From positions 693,651 through 757,650 of the forward strand of contig JXTC01000034.1 in assembly GCA_002914845.1 (NCBI GenBank): DNA of 64,000 nt, read 5' to 3'. Positions within the stretch are counted from its first letter, which is position 1; each line of letters begins with the position of its first letter. This document shows positions 34,945 to 47,139 of the stretch, piece after piece. Both the position numbers and the translations under genes were made by a program. The DNA is from Trema orientale. Its lineage: Eukaryota; Streptophyta; Magnoliopsida; Rosales; Cannabaceae. Under the pieces are notes generated by a model that saw only the letters and a list, made by a program, of their open reading frames with translations, had not been told where the DNA came from and did not search any database.

Positions 34945-35745
34945 TTTGGGCTAAAATAACATTTTTATGACTTTTGTTTTTCAAAATGACATTTTCGAGA
35001 CCTTCAAAAATTTTATGATATTTTGTTATAACTACTATATATCATAATGATTGGTTATCATAGTTTAATGACCAGGAAAATTAAGCTCATAAGTTTTACA
35101 ACTACTGGTCATAAAATTTAGGATTTTTGGCATGATTAGTCCCTGAATTTTTCGATAATTTATAATGTATCCCCTGAACTTTTTTTTTGGTAATTATGGT
35201 CTTGAATTTAGGATTTTTGGCATGATTAACTCCTGAAATTTTCGTTGATTTGCAATATATCTCCTGAACTTTTTTTGTGGCAATTAGGACCCTGAATTTA
35301 GGGTTTTTGGTATGATTAGCTCCTGAATTTTTCGCTGATTTGTAATATATTCCCTGAGTTATGTGCAAATTTTTTAAGGGCATAATGGTTATTTCACTTA
35401 GTTTAGAGACAAAAATAACAAATGGGAGTTTGGAGGAGAAAAAAATAGTTTTGAAATTCAATTTTTAAACAATTTAAGAATAAATTACAAATCAACAAAA
35501 AATTCAGGGGCTAATCATGCCAAAAACCCTAAATTCAGGGTCCTAATTGCCAAAAAAACGTTCAGGATATACATTACAAAAAATTCTAAATTCAGGGTCC
35601 TAATTGCCAAAAAAAAAAGTTCAGAGAATACATTGTAACTCATCGAAAAATTTAGGGACTAATCATGCCAAAAACCCTAAAACTTATGACGGTCAAAACA
35701 TCATTTTAAAAACAGTCACAAAAAGTCATTTTCGGCCAAAAAAAA
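34945..35745. repeat. Foldback-type inverted repeat with internal 90-bp tandem repeats
   Basis: Three monomers start at 35121, 35211 and 35301 (GGATTTTTGGCATGATTAG and so on), period 90 bp. The same words recur inverted at 35475-35690 (CTAATCATGCCAAAAACCCTA). The outer edges (AAAATRACATTTTTATGAC and its inverse near 35705-35740) also match. Transcribed, it would fold into a long hairpin. The apparent 119-codon frame on the minus strand is only the tandem repeat read through. A foldback or long-TIR transposon relic is likely. Confidence 0.65.
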
Positions 35746-38019
35746 AAAAGGAAGACATCCTACATCTGTCCATTTCCTGAAGTTAAATTAAATTTGAATC
35801 CAAACTAACTTTCATAAATGTTGAGTTTAAGAATCGGAATTGTAGAGCATACACTATAACAAAATAGGCTTTTAAAAGCACATAGGTATAGCATTCTCAA
35901 AAAAAAAGCCACCATGTTCTTTTTCAATAGTATAAGTCTAAAGCATTCATTAAAAATTTCAAAATGAAAATTCTAATTCTACATAGGAAAAAAAAAAAAC
36001 AAAAGGAAAAAAGTTACCCATAAAATAATATTTCTATGTCATTTCAGTTTTTAATTATATAAACTAATAATTATGGGTATTTTATGTAGTAAAGTTTCAA
36101 TTAATCCTACAATTAAAAAAAAAAAACTCAAATTATCTTAAACAGGTGCCTTCCCAAAAACCTAATCCTAAATTTCCCCCAAAAGTTTGCATCCTTCCCC
36201 AAAAGTTTGCTTCCTTAACCAATTTTTTTTATTGTGTCATTCTTTAGAAAAAGATAAATAAATAAAACAAACAAAAAGTACTCTATATCCATAGCTGAAC
36301 TTATCCCAAATCTTAATACCCTAAATTGCAAATCACGATTGTTGAATCAAGAGCCCATCTACTCAACCCAAAGACCCAGCTTTAGTCTGTAACTCGTGAG
36401 CGCGATGAGGGAGAGCAATCTTCTCGTTAGCAACCCATCGACCATCTCCATCGCGAGAGCTCCGTCTTCGTCTCTAACTCGAGCTTTCTTCTAGGTGTCC
36501 TATAACTGACCTTTCAGTCGTCTTATATAAGGGCAAGTATATGCATGTTCTGCTACCTTATCCTATGCACTTACCCGCTAAATGGTAGCAAGTAGGCTAC
36601 GAGTATTTCCAAATGTACAGATTACATGCGAGTAACCTGTTTACCCATTTAGGATTAAAAAATATTGAATTACTATTTAATTAAAAACTCAGATACTTGG
36701 TCTTTAAAAAATGCATGCTCTAGCATACGTAATACTTTATCATCAATCCAAGATACTTGTCATTTCTGAGTTTATCCAAGCCCAAAATGGTAATTTTATA
36801 AAAAATGAACAGTTATTTCGTGGTATATTTACGGTTCAGTCCCTAATTTTTTCAGTTCAATATTTTAAATGTCATTGATTTTACATTATTGCCCCTAAAA
36901 AAATAGTTTCACGTTTTTTAGAAAAAAATTCTCCTCAATTAACCGGTTACTATTTAGCCCGTCTATTCCAGGTAAGCTCCCTTATCTCATATTTATCTTT
37001 TTGTGAGTCACTAAGTGCCTTAAAAAGGTGCCATGCGAATTCACCATAATAATAATAATAAAAAGGACAATTTTTTCAATTACAAAAAAGAGGACGAGAG
37101 GTGAATAATTAATTTTGAAAAGTTCAAGCAAAAAATAATAATCTATATATATATATATTAAGCCTGAAGCTTAAAACATATTGAATTACTATTTAATTAT
37201 AGCATATGCTCGTATATATCAAATAAAAACAGTTTAAATTTAACACAATCAAATAGAAAACTAATTTTCTAGTAATTAACAATTATAATGTTTTTCTAAA
37301 TGAATAAACTACAAGTCTTTTAGTGGCGAAATTTTTACGAATTCTTTTGTCACAAATACTCATAAATTTGTTGCTAAAAACTATTTGTCACGAAAAAATG
37401 TTTCGTTACTCTGTCGTCGCCAAAAGCACGTTGCAAATAGTTTAGCGACGAAAAAAAAATTTGTCGCTAAAAGTATCCACTATCAACAATAACTTTTATC
37501 TCCGCAAGAAATATGTTGTAGCAAAAGATACAATAGGCATCCAAATTGGTCGTTATTATATGTATTTGCGACGATATTATAAAATAAATGTGGCCGCATG
37601 TACTAAAAGTCATGGTTAAGTTTGTAATTACATATTTTAATGTTCTTATTGTGACAACTTTTTTCGTCACTAATACTTTACTTTCATTGTTGACATTATT
37701 AATATATTTCGAATATTATTAAATATTTATATGATTTAAATTTTAATGAAATTTCACAAGAATGTAAAATTATTTGAGAAAAGTCCATAATATTAAAAAA
37801 AAAAATGTGAGCTCACATAAAAAATAATTTTTTAAATTAGATACCATAAATGACAACATAAAGCTAATGTGTCTAACTTGCTAACATGAAAGACATGCAT
37901 AAAAATAATCTATCTAGTTTGCTAACATAAAATATAACTAATAATACAGACCCAGTACAAGCATCCTTAAATAGATGATGTAGAAGTGGAAGTAGAGTGA
38001 TTATCATGTGGAGCTGATC
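35746..38019. other. Intergenic: transposon debris
   Basis: A CACTATAACAAAATAGG word at 35851-35867 resembles a CACTA-type end. Between 37320 and 37680 words of the type TTTAGCGACGAAAA and TTTGTCGCTAAAA recur in both orientations, as in CACTA subterminal regions, but the other end is not found. A Helitron-like tail copy is at 37139-37172. A GC-richer patch at 36360-36500 (CTCGTGAGCGCGATGAGG) has no open gene. Confidence 0.45.
37139..37172 (-). mobile_element. Tail of Helitron-like repeat
   Basis: The minus strand reads AAGCTTCAGGCTTAATATA followed by a TA run ending AGATTA, the same tail as at 16680-16710. The head of this copy was not found. Confidence 0.4.
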
Positions 38020-38024
38020 ATGCA

Positions 38025-40318
38025 TGTAAAAACCCAAAGTTTTTAAAAGGGTATTTCTGGTGCTTTGACCATTTAAAAATAAAATAAAACAAAATAATAT
38101 AAATTGAAAATTCGAATTTTGGGTTTAAATGAAATAAATGAATGAAATTGGGGCTATTTCGCAATTTTTGTAAGAATAAAATTGAAAATAATTTGAAAAG
38201 TTGTGGGCTAAAATGCAATTTTAAAAGAATTGGGTAGCCCATTAAATAGGTGCCTCGTGCCCCCCCAGCTCCCTCTCTCTCAGCTCTCTCCTGATCTCCC
38301 TCTCCCTCTCTCAAAAATCCAACCAACAACGCCGAAAACTGGCCAAGGCTCCGACGAAGGTCCTCCCACCGCCGTTGAGCCACGCCACTAACCAGCGTCA
38401 AAGGCCAAGGTCCAGATGAGCAATCCACCGCCGATTCCAGTGCCATCAAAGCACGCAATCACCGTTAAATGCCGAAAAATATAGCGGACTGTTTTCCGTC
38501 ATCGGCGCCGATTTCGGCGACGTTTTGCCGTGAAACCGGTCGGGTTCGATTTGTCTATTCACGATCTTTCATGTGGTATATATATATATATCTAAACTCA
38601 AATTTGCCTGGATTGAATATTTTCATTTTTGACAATTTTGATTTATTTTAGTTTTGTATTAAAATTTTTAATCTGACCGTTAGATCGTAAGATAAACCTC
38701 ATATTTGTGATGTACCCATGAAAACAAGAATTTTGATATATATATTGACTATGTTTGGTAACAGGCACAAAAAATGAATTCCGACAGCTCAGATTTGCCT
38801 CGCTTTGCGTGTCGTGGGCCTGGGTTCGGCCCGAGCTCGAACTACTCAAGTTATATGTCTAACCTATCATTTTTGGATGCTCTGAATTTAGTGATGACCT
38901 TTGTTCTCCATTTGAGGCTCCAGTGGAAAAGTCATTTTTTCAAGTAGACTTATCAGGATCTTGAAACGGCCGTTTGAACATCCAAGTGACCAACGAGAAT
39001 TTTCTTCGAGCCTTGTAACTTGGTACAGCTACCATATTGAGGTAGGGGTTCAATTACATGATTTTATACATGTTTTAATTTAAAATTTGCATTATAACTA
39101 TTTTGTGAAAAATCGTGAATAAAATAATATTTTGATAAACTGTTAGAAAATCTTAGATTATTCTGAAATTGAATTGTGTGACTTCGATACATATTTATAA
39201 AATCGTGATTATGGGGTGATTTAGTGGATTTGCTGCCTAAGGTATAGTAAATTCAAGAATGATATCAAGTGAAAATTTAAAGCATTGTTTGGTTATGTTT
39301 TGCATAGTTATTATATATCTTGTTATATGTTGTACATACCATAGGATCACACATGAGATACATCTTAGGTATCACAGTATTTAGTAGGCGGCTAGTATTC
39401 CCGCCCTCAGTGAGGGCCCATAAACATGCGCGGAGTTTTCTAATTATCCCTACTCCATAGGCGTAGGCATTCAATTACCTTTCCGATTCATAGGAATAGA
39501 CATATAGGTGTCCCTCCAGTTTTCTGGAATAGGTATTAGGCAGAGAGTACTTAGTACACATAGAACGAGTTACTCTGATTCGTGATGAGAGGATATGAGC
39601 TCATAGGTTGGGATGATTTATGATATGTATAATCTTGTGGTTCTGGTTTTAGTTTTGAATATGTGATTATTCTGGATTTCAATTATTTTATAAACTCGGT
39701 TTATAAATAGATTTTGAAAAAGGTATTAACCATGCAGGTTTGGTAAAAATTACATTCATTCAGAAGGGTAATTGTGTTTCTACTGAGCATGTGAATGCTC
39801 ACCCCCCACTTCCTCCCACTTTCAGGTGTCGAACTTTTTATGGTAATTGTTATGGTGGCTGGACGAGCTTATTTGGCATATATATGTTGTTCTTATATCT
39901 TCATTAGTTGGTTCTTATTCTATACTATCTTTTCCTTTTTATGTCAAATTTATTTAGCTAATAATTATGTATTTACTAAGTAGATATATGAGCATGATTT
40001 TACTATTAAATTGAGTTTTTAAAAATACGAATGATTTTATGTAAATTATTTGGACATTGAACTCATTTTATTGAACTTCGTAATTTTAAATGAAAAGTTA
40101 CTAGATGAATTAAATAAAATTCATCCATATCTTAAGTGTATATTTTCTTGAGAAATTAAAATTAATGGAAAGTTTCATAATTATAAAATTTGTTACTTTT
40201 GAGGACTAAAATGAAAATTTTAACTACTTAATTTTCTGGAATTTCAGAAAATCATTGTTCATCACTATTTTCACATAAAATTACTAAAAGTCATGGCTTT
40301 GGAATTCCGGTCGTGACA
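38025..40318 (+). repeat. 5' LTR of LARD-like element
   Basis: TGTAAAAACCC ... GGTCGTGACA. It includes a C/T-rich then GC-rich stretch (38260-38530), probably the transcribed start region, and the palindrome TGAGCATGTGAATGCTCA at 39784-39801. Frames in the GC-rich part are not genes. Confidence 0.82.
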
Positions 40319-40322
40319 GAAA

Positions 40323-40334
40323 TGGTATCAGAGC
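40323..40334 (+). promoter_or_regulatory. Primer-binding site (tRNA-iMet) of LARD-like element
   Basis: TGGTATCAGAGC, complementary to the 3' end of plant initiator tRNA-Met, 4 bases after the 5' LTR. Confidence 0.8.
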
Positions 40335-41364
40335 TTCAGGCTTTAGATCTGTGTGAGATCTTGCCTGTGGTATTTTAGTATTTAAAAGAGATTTAGAAAA
40401 AATATTTGACAAATACCTCATACATCACTTAGGAATTGGCTAAATATGTTGTTTTTGTTTCAATTCATTACGAATCCTTCGTTCACCTCCTTAGAATAGA
40501 ACTCTAGTATCCTTCGGATGGTTATATCCTGAAATTCTAGTCTCAGAAGTGTCAGGATAACACGAGACTAGTGAATTTTACTTCTGTCGAAATTCCTCAA
40601 TTTAAATGGACATTCATTCTTGTACTCCTATGTCCATTATTGTGATAAGCTATGTGAATCTTATAGGTTCTAAAATGGCAAATTTTCGTGCCTTTTAATT
40701 GTATTTGGCATAATTTGACATTATTTATGCTTAAAGGGTTGTGATTTGAATTTCTTAGAAATTATTTATATGTGATTAACCTGTTTGAGTGTTTGGTAAA
40801 TCATTTCCATAATCTTATATTATGTATTAGTAGAACTTTTGGATAGTCATGACATATTAGTTTTTCATTCATGGATTGATATAATAATATGGACTTGGTT
40901 ACAAATTGAAAATTGTTCTTTTCCAGTTTTACCAAATTTGATTTTTGTAAGGAAATTCTTGAATTAGTAGAATTTGGTTAGAATTAATGTCGTATTATTT
41001 GGGTTTGAAACTTTTGCAAATTTGAAATTGACAATTTAGGTTAGATACAATGTGAACACTTGCATTTTATCATTGCAGCATGTTTACTTCCAGAGAGACT
41101 TTGAATATTTTGTTTAGAAAAGAAAAACAAATTTGAATATGGATTAGGCAAAAGAATTTATTTTTCAAGGAAGGTATGGTTTTAGAAATTTTTGGGCTAT
41201 TAGAGATTTGGAGTTTGTCAATTTACCCTATTATAAAGTTTGAATCTTGGTTTATACTAAATTTAGTTGTGATACCAAATTAATCCTAATTTACATTTGG
41301 TAGTATTAGTTGGAAAACATTTTAGGTCAACGTAATTTTTATGAACTAAAAGTTCTAAGTATTT

Positions 41365-41380
41365 TTCCTAATTTTGAACT
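41365..41380. repeat. SINE target-site duplication, left copy
   Basis: TTCCTAATTTTGAACT, identical to 41542-41557. Sixteen bases is typical of LINE-assisted SINE insertion. Confidence 0.9.
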
Positions 41381-41541
41381 CTTTTTTTTTAAAAAGTGGG
41401 GCTTAACTAATGACCACCACTTATTACAAATTTGAAAGAAAATAACACACACACACTCTACCAAGGTTTGAACCCCTGACCCCCCCAAACTCACACACAC
41501 ATCCCTCAAGCTTTGGACCAACTGAGCTAGCCCCAGTTGGC
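41381..41541 (-). mobile_element. tRNA-derived SINE inserted in the LARD-like element
   Basis: On the minus strand: box A TAGCTCAGTTGG (41518-41529), box B GGTTCAAACC (41465-41474), then a tRNA-unrelated body containing GTCATTAGTTAAGCCCCACT and a 3' A-rich tail. Perfect 16-bp target duplications flank it. The copy at 60039-60240 shares the body end (TTTGTAATAA... GTCATTAGTTAAG), which defines a family. Transcription by RNA polymerase III and mobilisation by a LINE are expected from the class. Confidence 0.85.
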
Positions 41542-44500
41542 TTCCTAATTTTGAACTTAAGAAAGGCTTAAGACATGATTATTTGATTTTGAAACTTTGG
41601 GAAATTCTAAATTGATAATTGTGATTTTGAATAAGGTAGATATTTGCATTTGACCAATGAGTGATCCTTGTTTTCAATGGAACTATATACATCTTAATTT
41701 TGAGTAATAGTTAGGTGTATGTGATTCATATTTTTTAAGGATTATATCTAGAAAAAAAAAAGAGTACCATTTTGAGTCTAAGATTTGAGAAATTTTCAGC
41801 ATTATAAAATTTAAATAATTAGTTTTCTTAAAACTAGTTGTGGTACTAGTGAGGTCTTATTGCACATTTAGTGATGTTAATTTAAAAATAAAGTTCCTAA
41901 ATATTTTTCCTAGTTTTGAATATAGTAGATACAATTGTTAAAAATTACCAAGTTGTTACTTGTCACTTGATTTTGAATCTAAAGAAAGCTTTGAAAAATT
42001 GATTTGCAAAGTAACTTGGACTCAAACATAAGATGTTTATGAAAATTTGTATGAAAACTTTTTGCAACAAGTTTGTGTTTTTAATTAAATTTTTTGGTAT
42101 TGATTTAATGTGGTATACATATAAATTCTTGGAAACTTGAGTATATATTTCTCAAAATCAAATTTATGATATCTTGTTACAAGAATTTTTCTAAGTATAA
42201 TTGGTTTTACTACAATGTATGGAACTTTGTATAAATGGAGAAATTTATATTTTAAAAACTTAGTTGGGAAGTTTTGTAAAATTCTATCATTATGATTTTA
42301 GGTGTTTTGTTATTTGGATATGTTTATTCTTTCAAACTTCTCCATCATATATGTGACTTGTTTTATTAAGGTATACATGATTTTAGTATTTAATGGATTG
42401 TTAAATCCTTATTGGTTAATAGATGTTTGTTCATTGGTTAAGTCAAGTTAGGTAGACTTTACCTTGTTCGTCTCAATTGGATAATTGAGCACTTGTGCAG
42501 TTAATTTAGTTCAATATCCTAAGTGTTAGGAACTTCTCATATTGGAGACTTGGGATGGTATTCTACTCGAATTTTGAATAAAAATAATTTTATTTTTTGA
42601 ATACCCAAGTTTTAGAGAGACTTAGGTTATGTGTAAATGATACATGGTATCTTCTTTGTTATTAAAATTTAAACTAATCGATTTATGAAACTTGAATTTT
42701 CTATTAGGTAAGGACTATGGATTGATATGCCTTGATTTGACGTTTGGTAAATTCTTAATATACATAAATGTGTGCTTTTTCTTTGAAAACATAAGTTGAA
42801 CTTTTAACTCATGGAGTTGTGCATATTATAAATCGATTGGCTAAACAAAAAAGTTATTCTCTATAAATATACTTTACAAGTTGAGTGAGGCTAAAAAAAA
42901 AAATTTATACTTAACACACTCTATTATTTTCTAAAAAGCCTTATAGGTTCTTCCTATTGTTAAAATGACTTTTAAAACCATTTTTAATAAAATTGTCAGA
43001 GTGTGGTACTTGAAAGTTATAAAACTTAAAGAAAGCCTGACTAAAACATTACCTAAAGTTTTTCATTAATAAAGAACTATGAGAAATTATTTACATAATG
43101 TGGTTTGCCAACAAAAAGAAAATATGCTTTTGAATCTCTTAGAGCGACGTGTTTGAAAATTACGAAAAAGTTTCGAAATTTTAAGAAAATTTCTAATATG
43201 TTTAACTATGACTGATATGTTATAAGTGCTTGATAGTTTAATTAATAAACTATATATCAAGCGAGAAACTTTTTCTTAATCCACTTAGCTTAGTAAGTGA
43301 ATATTGGTGTATTAGATACTCAATTGATTGATTAACGATGACAAGATCCAATCTTGTCGATGTATTCCCTCTTAGTGTTAATGAGTGAATACCATTTAAG
43401 GTACTTTGCTTATGTTGACTTTTGGATTTTTTTTTTCTGAGACTCTAGTTATAATTTGTTGTGGATTAGAGTCATCATCGTGTTTGTTAGTACTAAGTTC
43501 AGCTTGTAACTCATTACTTGATTGAGATGGATCCAAGCATCATTATAGTGGCATACTTGATGGCATAAGGGATCCATTTACTCATGAGTCTATGCTGAGA
43601 ATTGTTGGACTCTTGTTATTATGTTTTCAAAAAGGAATAATTGAAGTTCAGGTTTGGTTTACCTATGGTCAAGGCAAAACCTATTATGAATTAGTGTAGT
43701 ATTCCTATAAGTCCCTGATATTTGTGCTACATGTTTTCAAAACTATTTTCAAAATTGTTTTTGATTTAAAAATGAAATGAGATTAGATGGGAGACAGGTG
43801 TTGCTGCAGAGACAACCTATTCCATTGAAACCTTATTTCTGGAGCATTATAGTATTGTTAATAGTTTATTTACATATTGGGTATTGAGTCATTTCTATAT
43901 GACTTTCTTTTGTACCAAAGACTTAAAGAGTCATTGGAGCTAGTTGATAATTTGGGATTATTGTTATATTTCCTACATTAGGTAAAAAGACTTATAAAGT
44001 CTCTTAATATAAATATGGTATGAATAATTACCATATGGTATTACATTGGGTAAAAGACTTAGGAAGTATTTGGACTATATTTGTTATGTGGGTACTTGCA
44101 TTTTATATGCTTAGACTGTAGTGATTTATCCGATTGTATTTGTTGTGCTATGTACTCTTGTGTTGGAAATTTTCATTCATGTTGATTCTAATCTTATCTT
44201 GACTAGAACATTACGTGTTCACAGTTATTTATCACCCGTTGTGTGGAACGGTAAATAACTTATGTCATTAGACTCTTATGTCGTTTCTGACTTCTAAAAC
44301 TCGTCCATCTTGTGTGGTATAACACAAGTTTATTTGTTTTCAGTTCGAAAAATTGTTGGGTACAATCTTGTGTTGATGATAATCTTGTTAAAGTCTTTGG
44401 ACTCAGTAATTGTTTATGACCAAGTTTAGCTGCAGACAAATGGAATGGTCCGAGTGTGTTATTGATCTGGTATGATTTGAAAACGGTATTGTATATACTT

Positions 44501-44836
44501 GACATTTGATCTGCCAGACATATTTGGTGCCTAACAATTAGTGTTCTGATTATAGAAGACCTGTGTTCTCGACTTCTAGTCTTGGGTGTCATTACTGTTT
44601 TTTATGTCGAGGTCTTGCACCTAATGGTGAGATATCTTGCGATTCTATGTCTCTTTTATCACATGCCTTTATATGGCACTAATATGTTGGCGTATCTCTA
44701 GCAACAAGTGAGAAGTATATGTTTCACACTTCTCAATTTAACTAGTGTTTGATTTAATACTCCTACACTCTCTAACCAGTGGTTCACTCTCTTTCAGGTA
44801 GTACTTCTATCGCATTTGAAATTCCGGACGAAATTC

Positions 44837-44853
44837 TTTTAAGGGAGGAAGGA
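44837..44853 (+). promoter_or_regulatory. Polypurine tract of LARD-like element
   Basis: TTTTAAGGGAGGAAGGA immediately before the 3' LTR; similar AAAGGGGGAGGA precedes the LTR at 25814. Confidence 0.75.
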
Positions 44854-47134
44854 CGTAAAAGCCCAAAGTTTTTAAAAGGGTATTTTGGTCTTTTGACCAT
44901 TTAAAAATAAAATAATATAAATTGAAAATTCAAATTTTGGATTTAAATGAAATAAAAGAATGAAATTAGGGCTATTTCGCAATTTTTTTAAGAATTAAAT
45001 TGAAAACATTTTGAAAGATTGCAGGTTAAAATGCAATTTAAAAGAAGTAGGCAGTCCAATAAATGGATGCCACGTGGCCCCCAACTCCTTCTCTCTCAGC
45101 TCTCTCCCGATCTCTCTCTCCCTCTCTCGAAAATTTGGCCAACAAAACTGAAAACTGGCCAAGGCTCTGACAAAGGTCCTCCCACCGCCATTGAGCCGCG
45201 CCACCGATCGGTGTCGAAGGCCCAGGTCTAGATGAGCAGTCCGCCACTGATTCCAGTGCCATCGGAGCATGCAGTCGCCGTCAAATGCCAAAAAATGCCG
45301 CAGACTGTTTTCCATCCCTGGCACCGAAACCTTTGATATTTCGCCATAAAATCAGTCGGGTTCTATTCGTCTCTTCACGATCTTTCAAGTTGTATATATA
45401 TATATCTAAACTCGAATTTTCCTAGATTGTATTTTTCCTTTTTTGACAATTTTGAGTTATTTTAGTTTTGTATTAAAATTTTTCAATCCGACCGTTAAAT
45501 CGTAAGATAAATCTCATATTTGTGATGTACTCCCTAAAACAAGAATTTTGATACATATATTGATCATATTTGGTGACGGGCACGAAAATTGAAATTCGAC
45601 GGCTCAGATTTGCCTCGATTTATGTGCCGTGGATCCAGGTTCGGCCAGAGCCGGTTGGTCAAGTTATAAGTCTAACCTAGCATTTTTAGATGCTTTGAAT
45701 TCAATGGTGACCTATGTTTCTCTATTTGAGGTTCCGATGGGAAAGTCACTTTTTCAAGTAGACTTACCGGGATCCTGAAATGGCCGTAGAACACCCAAGT
45801 AACCAACGGGAGTTTTCTTCGAGCGTCGTTAACTTGGTATTGTTACCATATTGAGGTAGGGGTTCAATTACCTGGTTTTATACATGTTATTAATTTAAAA
45901 TTTACATTATGACTATTTTCTGAAAAATCGTGAATAAAACGATATTTTAATAAACTGTTGAAAAATTTTGGATTATTCTAGAATTGGACTGTGTGACATC
46001 TACACATATTTATAAAATCATGATTATAGGGTAACTTAGTGGATTTGTTGCCCATGGTACAGTAAATTCCAGAATAATATCAAGTGGAGATTTAAAGTAT
46101 TGTTTAATTATGTTTTGCATGGTTATTATATATCTTGTTACATGTTGTACATACCATAGGATCACACATGAAATACATCTTAGGCATGGTAGTATTTAGC
46201 AGGGGGCCAGTATCCTCGCCCTCGGTGAGAGCTTGTAAATCCGTGCAGAGTTTTATGATTAGCACCACTTGGTAGGCATAGGTATTCAGTTGCCCCTCTA
46301 GTTTGGTAGGAATAGACACATGAGTGTTTCTCCAGTTTTTTAGAATAGGTATCAGACAGAGAGTACTTAGTACATATAGTACGAGTTATTCTGGTTTGTG
46401 ATGAGAGGATATGAGCTCATGGGTTGGGATGATTTATGATATGTACAATCTTGTGTTTCTGGTTTTGGTTTTGAATATGTGATTATTCTGGATTTTAATT
46501 ATTTTATAAACTCAGTTTATAAATGGATTTTGGAAAAGGTATTAATCATGCAGGTTTGGTAAAAATTACATTCATTCAAAAAAGTAATTGTGTTTCTACT
46601 GAGCATGCGAATGCTCACCCCCCATTTCCTCCCACTTTCAGGTGTTGAACTTTTCGTAGTAATTGTCATGATGGCTTGACAAGCTTATTTAGCATATGTA
46701 TTTTGTTCGTACATCTTCATTGATTGGTTCCTATTCTATACCATCTTTTTCTTTCTATGTCAAATTCATTTAGCCAATAGTTGTATATTTACTAAGTGGA
46801 TGTATGAGGATGATTTTACTATTAAATTGAGTTTTTAAAAATACGAATGATTTTACGTAAATTATTTGGATATTGCACTCATTTTATTGAACTTCATAAT
46901 TCTAAATGAAAAGTTACTAGATGAATTAAATAGAATTCATCTATATCTTAAGTGTATATTTTCTTGAAAAATTAAAATTAATGGAAAGTTTTATAGTTAT
47001 AAAATTTGTTACTTTTAAGGACTAAAATGAAAATTTTAAGTACTTAATTTTCTGGAATTTTAAAAAATCACTGTTTATCACTATTTTCACATAAAATTAC
47101 TAAAAATTATGGCTTTGGATTTCCGATCGTGACA
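44854..47134 (+). repeat. 3' LTR of LARD-like element
   Basis: Homologous to 38025-40318 along its length and ends GATCGTGACA. It carries the palindrome near 46600-46617. Confidence 0.82.
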
Positions 47135-47139
47135 GTGCA

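Larger units (their letters stand above)
40335..44836 (+). other. Internal region of LARD-like element, no coding remnants seen
   Basis: AT-rich sequence with many stops in all frames. I looked for zinc knuckle, protease DSG, integrase and RT YxDD-like motifs and found none. The only frame above 100 codons (44260-44592, minus) has no recognisable domain. Confidence 0.55.
38025..47134 (+). mobile_element. LARD-like LTR retroelement (gypsy-type LTRs, no recognisable proteins)
   Basis: Two direct LTRs of about 2.29 and 2.28 kb flank a 4.5-kb internal region. A primer-binding site TGGTATCAGAGC (initiator tRNA-Met) follows the 5' LTR and a polypurine tract precedes the 3' LTR. Flanks ATGCA (38020-38024) and GTGCA (47135-47139) are a 5-bp target duplication with one change. 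The internal region shows no gag or pol similarity and only short AT-rich frames, so this is a large non-autonomous derivative that would depend on a partner element. LTR identity is about 90% by eye over the parts compared; age roughly 4-8 million years. A SINE inserted at 41381. Confidence 0.8.

Noticed and set aside
35102-35461. Open frame of 119 codons with a repeated peptide motif
   Set aside because: The peptide repeat is just the 90-bp DNA tandem read in frame (90 is divisible by 3).
35851-37680. A complete CACTA transposon
   Set aside because: One CACTATAACAAAAT-like end and GCGACGAAA-type subterminal words are present, but no matching second end or 3-bp target duplication was found.
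44260-44592. Possible gene in the interior of the LARD-like element
   Set aside because: No domain or codon-usage signal; length is plausible by chance in 4.5 kb.
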